In this document: positions 48,555-59,358 of the stretch, piece by piece
Position numbering within the stretch: position 1 is the stretch's first letter
Layout: each line of letters opens with the position of its first letter
NCBI GenBank assembly: GCA_019454045.1
Contig: SKCR01026805.1
Span: 1 to 64,000, forward strand
DNA length: 64,000 nt
From: Zanthoxylum bungeanum
Lineage: Eukaryota > Streptophyta > Magnoliopsida > Sapindales > Rutaceae
Reading direction: 5' to 3'
Made by a program: the position numbers and the translations under genes
The notes under the pieces: model-generated
Told to the model about the DNA's origin: nothing
Databases searched by the model: none
Seen by the model: only the letters and a program-made list of their open reading frames with translations

Positions 48555-49772
48555 CTATATATATATATTAATAATTACATTAATTAATTATTTAGATATT
48601 TAATTGTTAAATATTTGAATAATTAATTGATAAACTTTTTTGTAGCTGTTATGAAATATGTTTAATTATTATTGGAACATATGACATGAATTTATTAAGC
48701 TAAATGTGTATGAATTTGATTGACCACCAAAAAGCTTAATATAACCCTAACATCATTTTTGATGATTCATGAAGAAAATAAAGAAAAATTCAAGAAAAGC
48801 TTAAGGATAAATGAAGATTAGAGGTAATCTTTATCATTCTTTAGTTTAGAAATTTGTTTCATGTTCATGAATTGTTATAATGGCTCTAGGGTTTATTTTC
48901 TTCTTATAAAATTGTGGCTTTTGATTTTGGTGGATGAAATTAGAAGTGTTGAAGCATATGTGAAGTGATTTGGAGCAAATTAGTGTAATTATTGTCCAAT
49001 TTATTCATTTGATGATATATTGTCATTCTAGAGTGTTATGACCACTCTTGTAATGCCTAGAATTGTTCTTGTGTGGTTCATGTGTGGTGACTTTGATTGG
49101 TGTTTAGATTAATTGGATTAATCTTGAAAAATTAGATTTAATGCATGAAAATTGATAAGTTTGTGTTCTGGATCATATCTAGAAAAATCAGGGTTTATGT
49201 TGATGAATTTGATGTCGTATAAATATATTGGATGTGTTTTAGGAGTTGGAATAATTATCGGAAAGTGTTTCGGAGTTGAAATAAGTGAAAACGGTGAAAA
49301 ACGTGTTACTGTGTGACAGCTACTCAATTAGTGAATTTGTCACTGTTCGGGCAACCCATGAACTGCCCTAACACTATTGGGGCTGACCTGGGCAATCTCC
49401 ATAAGTGTTGGGTGGTCGGTTCGGTCAAAAATACATTTTGCGTCATTTTATGGGAAAAAAAAATTTTGTGAAATTTCACGACGTTTCTTTTTATTTATGT
49501 CGTTATTTGATATCGAATAAATGTGTTTAGGTGAAATATGAATAAATTATTCATATAAGATATTGAATAATTCATTCAGTAATTTAAAAAGTTTTAAAAT
49601 TATAATTTCGCCCGAACCGCGCTTCCGCCACGCCCTTCGTCCAAAACCCCAACAATTAGCACACTTAGACCCTTTAGGTTAGGTCATCGGTAGTTAGAAT
49701 AGCTTTCATGTATGACATACTCCCCAAACTAACCATTAACTGATTACTCTCCTCGGGTCCTGCCGTTCCAAG

Positions 49773-50701
49773 TAGGGGTGAGCAAAACCGGTTTCGGTTC
49801 CGGTTCCGCATGGAACCGGAACCTACCCGGAAAAATTTGGTTCCGCACTAAGTGGAATCGGAACCTACCCAATTAAACAGGGTACCCTATTATTCGGTTC
49901 CAATCTGGTTCCGGTCCGGTTCCGAATTACCCTATTTTAAAATATTTTAATAAAAACTGCTTAACAGTTTATACAAAGAAGTGAATGAGAAGTTCAATGA
50001 TTTGCTCAGAAAGAATGAAACGGCTTCTGTTATGTTGCATACTGTCTATGGTGATCTTAGGAAACTTGTAATCGATTCATGTGGGTCTGTTGATGATGAA
50101 CCGCAGATGAACATTCAAGTTGGGGCTCTATCTGATCCGGTAATCAACGTCAAGTATAAGACTGTTGTTGAGCAACTGCAAAATTTTCTGGTTGACAGAC
50201 TGAAGCTCCAAGTTTTAAACAATGAACTTAAGGCAGAGTTAATTAATCGAACAAATGATATCGAAGAATTGAACAAAAGGTGTCTTGATACCAATACCAT
50301 TAAGAAGTTAATAGAAAATGTTGAGAGTGTATTAAAACTGAAAAACACCCAGACTGACTTAGATAAAACACATGTTTCACACCTTGATTCATTAGTGTCT
50401 TCACTTGTTCAGAGGTATAAAGAGGCTAGTGAGCAGGTGCCTTTATCAAGAGAAGAGTTTGGATCCATGAGGATGGAATTGATAGAACAGCAGGAAATTA
50501 TAAACCAGCAAAATCGGTTCCGGTTCCATGGTCCGGTTCCGGTTCCGATTATTTTGGAACCGGAACCTACCCGGATAAAATCGGTTCCTTCATTTTTGGA
50601 ACCGGAACCTACCCAATTACAACCGGTTCTGATTCCAAACCCGGAAAATCGGTCTGGTTCTAACCGGTTCCGGGTAGACCCGGAACCGTTGCTCACCCCT
50701 A
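49773..50701 (+). mobile_element. hAT-type MITE 3 carrying a captured gene fragment
   Basis: The 929-bp element has ends taggggtgagcaaaacc and, in reverse complement, taggggtgagcaacgg, with an exact 8-bp target duplication gttccaag (49765-49772 and 50702-50709). Both arms (49773-49950 and 50513-50701) are made of ccggttcc/ggaacc words. The middle (about 49957-50512) is unrelated coding-like sequence. There is no transposase, so the element is non-autonomous, of Pack-type. Confidence 0.9.
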
Positions 50702-50724
50702 GTTCCAAGAATGTCAGACGCTGA
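49957..50724 (+). pseudogene. Captured coiled-coil protein fragment, still open
   Basis: A frame open from at least 49957 runs about 185 codons without a stop through the captured segment and then through the right MITE arm into flanking DNA, ending at 50722-50724. Only the part to about 50512 is protein-like: it is rich in Leu, Glu, Lys and Asn, with heptad-like spacing (for example VVEQLQNFLVDRLKLQ and NDIEELNKRCLD), typical of a long coiled coil. It may come from a plant golgin-like or TNO1-like gene, but that is only an impression. No intron is seen. There is no good start codon in the captured part, so translation would need one from elsewhere. Confidence 0.6.
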
Positions 50725-52368
50725 GCCTCGATAACTCCTCTAGAGATTAGGTCTCATGTTCCACCCCCAGTAGCAATTATCATCAGCTCAAGATCCAAAA
50801 GCCTTAAGGATCTCGACACCACTCCGACCTCATCTGAGGAAGATAACCAATTCTACAACAAATGGATACCCCAACCTGACCTCGAGCGATCTCCTCTAAA
50901 CTTTTCCAATCTGGGACTGACCCTCTGTAATCACAAATACTGAGTTGGACATCTTAATGGAAAGGTTCGTCATCCCTATTGACATCCAGTTAGAAATTCC
51001 ATCCTTTCTTGAACATGCGAGCTGACCTGATGTTCGACCTTCTTTGACATCAGACTTCAACTATCCCTCTAAGACTATTTCGCCAAAATGCTGCATTTTA
51101 TGGAAATCACCCATTGTCAGCTGAACTTGCATAGTTGGAGGATATTAGCCTGTCTTAATGTAATCTAGAATCGAGCAGGTTTGGGGGAGCTGACTTTTGA
51201 GAAAGTAAAGAGACTATACCGGCTGAATGCTAACCCGAAACCTCACATCGATTGGTACTATCTTACTGCGCATGCCGAGATTCCCCTTCTAATTTACGAC
51301 CTCCATTCCTCTAACAAGAACTTTAAGGATAAATGGTTTTGGGCCACGTGTGACTGGAGATGAGTCTGAACGATCAATGGTCAATCGATCTTAGTCCCCG
51401 ACACCTTCTCGGATTGAGGTAAGAGCCCGACCCCCTCTTCATATTACTTTGGACTTCAATTTTACTGTTAACTCTTGAACCAATTTCAGCTTGCTGGAGT
51501 GATCTCCCAAAAGTAAGCCACCAAACCTGATCCAGAAAAAAGAAAGCTGCGGCATTCACGGGCCAGTGCAAGGATATTTTTTATCCCACAGCCCTTGTCG
51601 AATCAGGCATTATCCTGAGTATATCATCGCCCCTGAGGCATATTGGTATATATCATCTGAACCACCAACACACTGCTTATAGTTTCTCTACTTCTTTTTC
51701 GACTTTCTCATACTCTAAATGTCTTTTATTCTTTGTCTCTTACATGAATGTCGAGCTTAAAATGACCTAGGAGAAAGGTCTAATCTCTTCTACAGTGATC
51801 TGGTCGAGGCATGTCCAGCAGTTCCCGAGCATGCATTACTACTCCAGTTCCTCCGGAAGCTAAATAGAAATTCGTAGTGACCACCACTCCAATCGGGACC
51901 CCCAAGATGTACTGATATTTCGAGCTCTGAGCCCGCCAGCCCAAGCTTCCGAGACTTCTCCCCAACTATCCACCGTCTTACAATCAGAAGGGACGAACCT
52001 AAGGATCATGTGTCGTCCCCGGTAAAGAAAAAAACTAGGGTAAAAACCATTGTCATGACCTCAACTCAAACCAGAAAGGGCACCTCGCTGCTTAGGTTGG
52101 ACGATTTTTCCGAAGGGGTGAGAAACATTGTGGCCTACCTTGTCTCTGCCTTCTACTATCTAGCAACCACTGTAACCCCGGAGCGGATCCCTCATTTCGA
52201 AGTGTCACTCCCATGGACATAATTGAGAAATCTTGTGCTCTTGTCCATATGGTAAACGTCACCCCTTCTAAAATTGCAATTTTCACCAGTCCAAACGAAC
52301 TTATTTCTTTCGTATATTGCAGGTCGGTTATGCTTTGTCCATCAATAAAGTCGTAGTTATCTCTTCCA
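50711..52368 (+). pseudogene. Antisense ORF remnant of the Tat Gypsy element
   Basis: A possible start (MSDAEP) lies at 50711, directly after the MITE target duplication, with a stop soon after. Downstream, in broken frames, are pieces that look like the retrotransposon protein family called putative gypsy-type transposon (Transposase_28): a segment reading CQLNLHSWRILACLNVI near 51120 and, in the 60-aa frame 51181-51363, LTFEKVKRLYRL and IYDLHSSNKNFKDKWFW. Its orientation is opposite to pol. Tat elements are known to carry such extra ORFs, some of them antisense, but their role is unknown. Stops are frequent, so this copy is dead. Confidence 0.6.
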
Positions 52369-53233
52369 TTTGGGGATATTATGGTAATTATAAGTATGTA
52401 CTAATATGTGGTTTTGGCTTGATTTAATTGGATTAAATCAAGGTGGCAAACATTTAACTAATCCATTTTCTAATCTTTGGCTTGATTTAATTGGATTAAA
52501 TTAAAGTGAGAGACAATGGAGATTAGTCACACCTAATTATACATATTTGGACAATTAGTTTAAGCCCACTTAAAAGTTGATTAAACTTTTATTAATTAAA
52601 AATTCCTAAGTTTTGCTTTTAAAAAGAGTTTGGAACTCTAGATTAAAGCTTAGAGCTATGACTACCATTCTAGATTTACTTGATCACCTTTGGGTGACCT
52701 AGAATTGTTCACGAGACATTTCTTATCGGGATTCTAATTTGGTTTGCGTATTGGATTCAAAATTTATGCAAGTGCGAATATAGAATAAATTTATGTTTTT
52801 GTAAAAATATTTGATATTTTGAAAAACTTGGTTTTTATTCTATAACATGTGTTAATATGGTTTTGAAATTAAAAATTATTTTGGTTGTTTTTGAAGTGTT
52901 TAGGGAAGACCAGAAAGAATTAGGGTCAAAGACCTTAAGTCCTTCAGCTTACTGGAATGTGAGCCGAATGAAATATAAACAAAACAAACAAATGAAAATA
53001 AAAAAGAAAAATTACTGAGTTGCACTACAGTGTGCGCGGGAATTTTATTTTGCTTTGTTTTTTAGTTTCCGGACTCCGATTCAGTCCTGATTTTTTCCTA
53101 TACAATCATAATGGAATATGATATTTCATTAAATAATTTAAAATTACATCCATATTTTATATCCATGGTTTAGACCTATTTCCGCTGCGCGGGGCACCGA
53201 TCCGAGCCTTGGGGTTCCACAATTTCCCCAACA
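52369..53233 (+). repeat. Copia LTR, family of 1-1127
   Basis: It starts tttggggatatt and ends ccccaaca. From 52627 on it matches 551-1127. The inverted-repeat island at 52670-52715 keeps attctag and ctagaat, with an inner tcacc/ggtga pair. Confidence 0.75.
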
Positions 53234-54278
53234 GTACCGACTCGCACTCCGAAACCTACTTCACTCTCTTCTTCTTCCTGGTCTAGGCCAAAGGGAAATA
53301 AGACGAAATCAAAGAAGTTTCGGTTCTCCACCGCAAGGAAAGATAGATAAGCCCAAGAGGGCGTCTGAAGACAAATGCCATCATTGCAGCAAAGTCGGGT
53401 ATTGGAAAATGAATTATTCTGACTACATTGCCCAGATAAGGAAAGAGAGAGAATCTACATTATGTACATTTATTTTTCCAGTTATTGATATCTCACTAGC
53501 TTGTGAATCTGTTACATCCAGCTGGATTTTAGATTCTGCTTGTCCTATTCACAGTTGCAATTCATTACAGGTGCTGAAGGAAAGTAAGAAGCTAAAACCT
53601 ATAGAGATGCAGTTACGTTTTGGAGTGGATACTCTCTGGATGCAGTTGTAGTTGGATCATGCGAGATGTGGCACTACAGCGGGAGCCTTTTATTAAATGA
53701 TTGCTACGTTGTATCGGATGTGTAACAAATATTATATCTCTTTTATATTAGATACAGAAGGTTATCATATTAATATTAAGAACTATTCTTTATATTCATA
53801 TGATAAACGTAATATTCAGATCATTTGTTGTCCAAATGATCATGGTCATTACATATTGCATACTTCTAGATATATTATGAATACTAGGATTAATAAAAGT
53901 AGTTCGTCTGTAGTTAATAATACTAAACTTTGGCACATGAGGTTAGGTCATTTATACGTTAAATGCCATACCCAATTGGTTAAGAATGGTTTGATACCAG
54001 ATCTCACCATTGAATCATATTCAACTTGTGAATCATGTATTCAGGGTAAGATGATCAAAGTCTCATTTTCTGGTGTTGGACACCGAGCCATTAACTTACT
54101 GGAACTCGTACATTCTGATGTGTGTGGTCCACAAAATCAGACTGCTCATAGTGGTTATTCGTACTTCGTTACCTTTACCGATGAACTATCACAGTACGGT
54201 TATGTCTATTTGATGAGACATAAAACAAAAACCTTTGAAAAGTTCACAAAACCCGTCCAAGACTATATATTTTATTAA
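53234..54278 (+). pseudogene. Copia gag end, protease and integrase N-terminal remnant
   Basis: Around 53370-53415 there is a zinc knuckle CHHCSKVGYWK whose last Cys is lost. The frame 53409-53651 continues without a break into the protease, GTFIFPVIDI-like text and WILDSACPIHSCNSL, with Ala in place of Gly in the catalytic triad. 53697-54278 holds the GAG-pre-integrase and integrase start (LWHMRLGHLY, CESCIQGK, VHSDVCGP, YFVTFTDELS). The remainder of pol is deleted at about 54270. The sequence is closer to the element at 6143-15868 than to that at 1-2930. Confidence 0.85.
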
Positions 54279-54279
54279 A

Positions 54280-55305
54280 TAAAATAAAAAAAATATCTAG
54301 ATATTTTATTTTGCTCACAAAATTCGGCCAAGGCTATTTTGGAAAGTATAAATTATTTCGTTTCATTTTGTCATTCATTAGGTCAAGCATCCAAAATATT
54401 ATAAAGTGAGTTGAGAGAAAAAGTTGAAGAATAACAAATAAACCTTTACCAAAACTTGGTTTTTATAAGTTTTTTTCTTACTTTCTTCAACTTAGAAATT
54501 GTTTCTATCATGCTTATCTTCAACATGTGTTGTTAGGATGTTGTCTCTACTCTTTTAGTTTGTAATTAGTTGGTTAGAAACTTGTTTGAAAAATGCTTGC
54601 ATGTTTGATTAATAAAGTAAGCTTGAAATGGTTTCAAAAGCTTACTTTTGATTATTTGATAATCATGTTGTCATTCTAGAGTTTCTAAGCCACTCATTGA
54701 TGACCTAGAATTGTTCTTGAGTTATTTTATGTTGGTGAGAATTGTTTGGTGAAGTAAAGATTGCATTAAAGTGTTGGATTTAATTAATTTGGTTTAATTT
54801 GGTCATTTGGACAATTTGTAAAATTAAGCTCCATAAACCTTTTCAAATTTGGGGTTTTTCATATATGTGATATATTATGATGTTTATATGATGTATATTA
54901 ATTTTCGGGTTGATTGGATTTGATCTTGACATGTTTTGAACAAAAATAAATAAAATTACAAAAATTGAAAAATTATGGGTTGTTCGATAATTTCAAAAAA
55001 TGGGGATTTTGTTGTAATTTATTTTTGATGTGTTGGACATGATGGAAATCATTTCAGAATTGATTTGGAATCATCCAAAATTATATTGGACAATTTAAGG
55101 AATAAAATGAACAAAATGCAAAATTTAGGGGTCAAAAGGTATTTTTCAAGAAATATAATTTCTTGGGTTAAATTTCAGTTTTTAAGTATTAGGTAATTAA
55201 ATAAATAATTTCATTTAATTGATCCAAGAAAAATCATTGAAATCGAAAAATTTTGATTTTTTACGTTCCGCTGCGTTACCAGATATTTCTTATAATACCC
55301 CAACA
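54280..55305 (+). repeat. Partial Copia 3' LTR, family of 6143-15868
   Basis: It contains aaattcggccaaggc, the island at 54671-54720 (attctag ... ctagaat) and an end reading gttccgctgcgttacc then ataccccaaca, matching the minus-strand reading of the LTR at 6143-8565. The U3 part is missing. Confidence 0.7.
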
Positions 55306-55800
55306 AATATTACCTAATAGTGGCAATCAGAATAATGGCCGTAGGGGAGATACCCCGCCCTATGCCGAAGAGAAATCAAGACTCAATGGGATATAATCCG
55401 ACTCCGAGCTGATAACAATACTTGACCACGAGGGAATATTACCTCATCGTGAAAATCATAATAATGGCCATGAATGAGATACTTCGATCCCATACCGAAG
55501 ATAAATCAAGACTCGGTGGGATATAACTCCATCTCGAGCTGATAACAATATTTGACCATGAAGGAATATTACATCCTCGTGCCAATCAGAAAAATGGTCA
55601 TGTAAGAGATACTCCGACCTTATGCCAAAGAGAAATCAAGACTCGGTAGGATATAACACGTCCCCGAGATGATAGCAATACTTGGCCACGAGGGAATATT
55701 ACCTCCTTGTGCCAATCAGAATAATGGTTATGATGGAGATACTCCGACCCCATGCCGAAGATAAATCAAGACTCGATGGGATATAACCTGAGTCGGTGAT
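55306..55800 (-). repeat. Tandem repeat block 1 of the Tat element (about 130 bp, nearly 4 copies)
   Basis: A unit containing ggaatattacctc, aatcagaataatgg, gagatactccgacc and aaatcaagactcggtggg recurs with a spacing of about 127-132 bp. It lies between pol and the 3' LTR on the minus strand, where Tat elements often carry tandem repeats that can seed satellites. Confidence 0.85.
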
Positions 55801-56218
55801 ACAATATGGCCCCGGTGGAACGAATGCAGTCCTGAACCAATGGTATAATACGAGACTTAACCGCGAGGGAAGATTTTCAACCTTCGGTATTCCGTGAATC
55901 CTGGTAAGGGTGTCCTCACTCAGGTTATCCATAAAAACTAAATCAGGACTCAAATAATGTTAGCACTATGAATGTGACTTAGCACATACTTCGCACAGAC
56001 TCAAAAATTAACAAAGCGGGCGTCCGAGACAACGTCCTACCTGGGGCTACCCAAAATAATAATTCTGAATCTTATAATTTAGCGTTTCAGTAAGCCAAGC
56101 TACGGATCTTGGAATGGCCAATGCCATGAGCCTAAGTTAATGCTAGGCAAGTCGAGACTCTGTAAATGACACATAGACCCTTTAGTCCTCATTGTATTAT
56201 GCTCCTCTTGATCCGACG
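55801..56218 (-). other. Spacer between repeat blocks
   Basis: No gene or repeat is recognised. It is part of the Tat 3' untranslated region. Confidence 0.5.
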
Positions 56219-56600
56219 TGGGTCAACTGATAAATCATGGGGAAAAAATCTCCCCGTGTTCGGCCTAACCAAGGCTACAAGAGTCATGAAGGCACTTTGG
56301 CTGTCTTCGCACTGTGTGCCTGGTGGTTTTTCGTGGTTCGGCTGATAACTCATCGGGGAAAAAACCTCCCCATGTTCGGCCTCCCCAATGCTACAAAAGT
56401 CACATAGGCACTTCGACCGTCCTCGTGCTATGCACGTGGTTGTTTGTCGTGGTTCGACTGATAACTCACGGGGAAAAAGCCTCCCCGTGTTCGGCCTCCC
56501 CAAGGCTACAAAAGTAACAGAGGCACTTTGGTCGTCCCCTCACTGTGTCCCTGATGGTTCTCAGCGGGATCGGCCAGATAACTCATATGGGGGGAATCAT
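56219..56600 (-). repeat. Tandem repeat block 2 of the Tat element (about 116 bp, 3.5 copies)
   Basis: The units share gctgataactca, a ggggaaaaa...tcccc hairpin (at about 56239, 56355, 56470 and 56588), gtgttcggcct and aggcactt. Spacing is 115-118 bp. The block is distinct in sequence from block 1. Confidence 0.85.
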
Positions 56601-57545
56601 CTATGTGTTCGCTTATTTGGGGTTTTGATAATGTCGCCAGGGATTTTCGTGCAATGAAGGGTTCGCTGTTTCCCATATATACTTCATCTCTTCATGAATT
56701 ATGGATCTTCAAAAGTGAAGGCACCTCGATCAGAGCACTTCCACCTATGGGTTTGATAATGACACTATAGGTTGGCATGCCACGGGTTTGGTGCCTTCCC
56801 CAGATACCGAGCACCCCTTGATTTATCTGTACTCGAGCATACCACAATAACATTAAACATGTCTTTCCCATCCAATTAAAAAACAAGAAAAATGGATAAG
56901 TTTTTAATTTAAAGAAGAAAGTCTTATTCGTATTCATGAGATCTACTGCCCTTCTTACAATTATTTGTGGGTCATTTCAATATAGGCTTTACAATATTTT
57001 TTCGTCTTTCGTGTGGTCATTCTATGATACTCTTATGATCTGAATATTTCATTCTGATGCTTCTAATCAACTTTTTAACAGGATTCCCTTAAACCGAGCT
57101 CTGAAATCATTTCTGAATAGATATGGAGCCCGATTAGGGACTTCTGCCTCGACTTCTAGTGGTCCACCATGAGCTTTTTCTCCTTCCCCATCATCCGGGG
57201 TGTCCACTACATAATAAGCAGGGGACACTCATGGAAACGGATCGAGTGCCCCCGATAATCCAATTCGCCCGCCACTCAATGAAGACTATCTTGGCCGCGA
57301 ATTCAAAGATTTAACAGGTCGAACAACTGCCACAACTTCTTTAGGACGAGCTTGTTCATTCACGAAGAGCGGCGTGCAGATTCTGTTAGCTCTAAGCATT
57401 ATATTTCATTCTGCAGTTAAGTCCTAATTAGTGATTTATAGTCACCTCTTTTAAATATCATTCTGCAGCTCAATGAGGAGAGCTACTAGAAGTACTTCCT
57501 CAGCATCTTGTCATTTCAAGGATTCTTGAGCCGGATGCCATCCAG
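56601..57545 (-). other. Tat Gypsy region downstream of pol
   Basis: No coding region is supported. It is a stretch between integrase and the tandem repeats. Confidence 0.5.
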
Positions 57546-58619
57546 CTATTCCAAAAGATAGGCACCCGACCTGATGATTTCCACCACCTTATATGGCATT
57601 TCCCACTTGGCACCTAGTGAACCTTCTTCAGGCTTTCTGGTATTCAAAATCACTTGTTTTTGGACTAAGTCTCCAAAGAGGAAAGATAGTACCCAGACCT
57701 TCTTATTATAAAAATGGGTCATCTTTTGTTGATAGACTGCCATCTTGACCGCCAACCTCTCTCTTTTCTCCTTTATCAAGTGGAAGTGGTTCTTGACGAG
57801 CTCTTCATTATGCCCGCTCTAAAAAATATTGTACCTGGTGGGTCTCCATTATGATATCTGCTAGGATGACTGCCTCACATCCATAGGCCAAATAAAATGG
57901 GGTCTCTCCCTCGGAGTCTTTGCAGGCTGTTCGATGTGCCAACAAAACCTTTGGAAACTTTTTAACCCACAAACCATTGCAAGACCCGAGCCTCGCCTTA
58001 AGGTTAGCCTCGATCGTCTTGTTAGTAACTTGACTTGCCCATTGGACTTTAAATGAGCAGGTGAGGCGAACCTTAGTGCTATCGGAGATCTTCAAAAAGC
58101 TTCCCGAAACCTTTGATGTCGAACTGTTTCCCATTATCGGTAATAATAGCTTGGGGAATCCCGAATCGGTAAATGATGTTCTTCCTGATAAAATTTGTTA
58201 CCTTCTTCTCTGTAATAATAGACAGCGGCTCGGTTTCCACCCACTTGGTGAAGTAATCAACGACAACAATTACATACTTGGCCTGACCTCGACCAACTGA
58301 CATCTGCCGAATGAAATCTATCCCCCACTGGGCAAATGGCCATGGACTAGTCAATGTAGTCAACTGCTTGGATGGTTGGTGTGGTATATTGGCATTCTTC
58401 TGACACCCATCACAGGTCCAAGCTACATCGGATCCGTCCTGATACATAGTTGGTCAAAAAACCCTTCATCAATGCCTTATGTGCAATCGACTGCCCTCTG
58501 ACATGGCTATCATAAATCCCTTCGTGTATTTCCCTAAGCACATAGTACGTTTCCTCGGGCCCAAGACACCTCAGGAATGGTGTCGTATACCCTCTCCGAT
58601 ACAAAACCCCATCTATCAA
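57546..58619 (-). pseudogene. Tat Gypsy integrase
   Basis: Frames 58619-58410, 58447-58079, 58134-57808 and 57779-57546 together give an integrase. The zinc-binding part shows CDGCQKNANIPHQP; the catalytic core has WGIDFI (first Asp), ITDNGKQFD (second Asp) and, after a frame change, NKTIEANLKARL with the Glu; the C-terminal part ends with GDLVQKQV and KWEMPYKVVEII. Shifts occur at about 58430, 58090 and 57790, so the protein is broken. It would insert Gypsy cDNA. Confidence 0.88.
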
Positions 58620-58634
58620 GCATAACTTTGTACT

Positions 58635-59208
58635 CTAGTACTTTATCTTCCTCGGTTCCTTCTTATCTTCAAGCACCTCCCCTATCTCCAAATACTTCAT
58701 GATCGGATCCATCCATGAGGTTTTGCCCTCCACATCTACCTCTATGACTTCTGGTTCTCCTACACTTCTCACATGTAAACAGCCCAAAGGGATAGTCCGG
58801 GGGGTTCTTAACTTAATAGATGATGTCATCCGGGCAAGAGAGTCTGCCTGGTGATTGCTTTCCCAACCGACTTGCTCGAACAACACATTCCTCATCCCTA
58901 ACTATTTTTTTCACCTCGACCTAATATATGATCATGTTCAGCTCCCTCACTTGGAAATCATCATTCAACTGCTGGATGGATAATTGTGAGTCACTTTTTA
59001 TTGTCATATCCCAGACCCTAACTGCCACGTAAAGTCTCAACCCGACCAGGATAGCCTCATACTCGACCTCATTATTGGTTGCTCCGAAGGCAAATCTCAA
59101 AGCATACACTAGCTCTTCCCCTTCACTGCTTTGGAGGATCATCCCGACCCTACAGTCCTGTGAACTGACTGACCTGTCCTCAAATAGCTCCCACTTGGCT
59201 TCTGCCAC
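58635..59208 (-). pseudogene. Second RNase H domain of the Tat element
   Basis: The frame 59208-58921 reads GATNNEVEYEAILVGLRL, with the catalytic Glu, and IKSDSQLSIQQL, with an Asp, typical of the additional RNase H that distinguishes Tat from most Gypsy lineages. The frame 58895-58635 continues with NHQADSLARM. A frame change at about 58910 separates them. Its place between RT/RNase H and integrase agrees with the Tat lineage. Confidence 0.8.
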
Positions 59209-59358
59209 TGCTAATACTTGAGGCCCCGTGAACTCGGTAAAAAAAATTTGTCAGTGTATGCCCCTTGATTGCCACCCTAGGTAATAAGATATATCATACT
59301 CGCTCAGCTCCACCGACCATTTCACCAGTCGACCTGAGACCTCCGGTTTATGCATGAT

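Larger units (their letters stand above)
30428..49654 (+). mobile_element. Copia solo LTR, split by nested insertions
   Basis: The own sequence is 30428-31182, 45175-45590 and 48393-49654, together about 2.43 kb, the same length as the other Copia LTRs here. It starts tgttaggg and ends ccccaaca. The flanks gttag (30423-30427) and attag (49655-49659) agree at 4 of 5 positions. The first piece stops exactly where the third begins, separated by an element flanked by ggtat on each side. Only one LTR is present, with no internal region, so it is a solo LTR formed by LTR-LTR recombination. Confidence 0.85.
52369..55305 (+). mobile_element. Chimeric, deleted Copia element
   Basis: An LTR (52369-53233) of the family seen at 1-1127 is joined directly to the C-terminal end of gag; primer site and most of gag are absent. 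A gag-protease-integrase remnant follows to about 54270. It then runs into LTR sequence (about 54280-55305) that resembles a different family, that of 6143-15868. No target duplication is visible (ttcca left, aatat right). Deletion plus recombination between two families explains it best. Confidence 0.7.

Noticed and set aside
56189..56657. Overlapping repeat-containing open frames on both strands
   Set aside because: They are translations of the 116-bp tandem repeats and have no domain.
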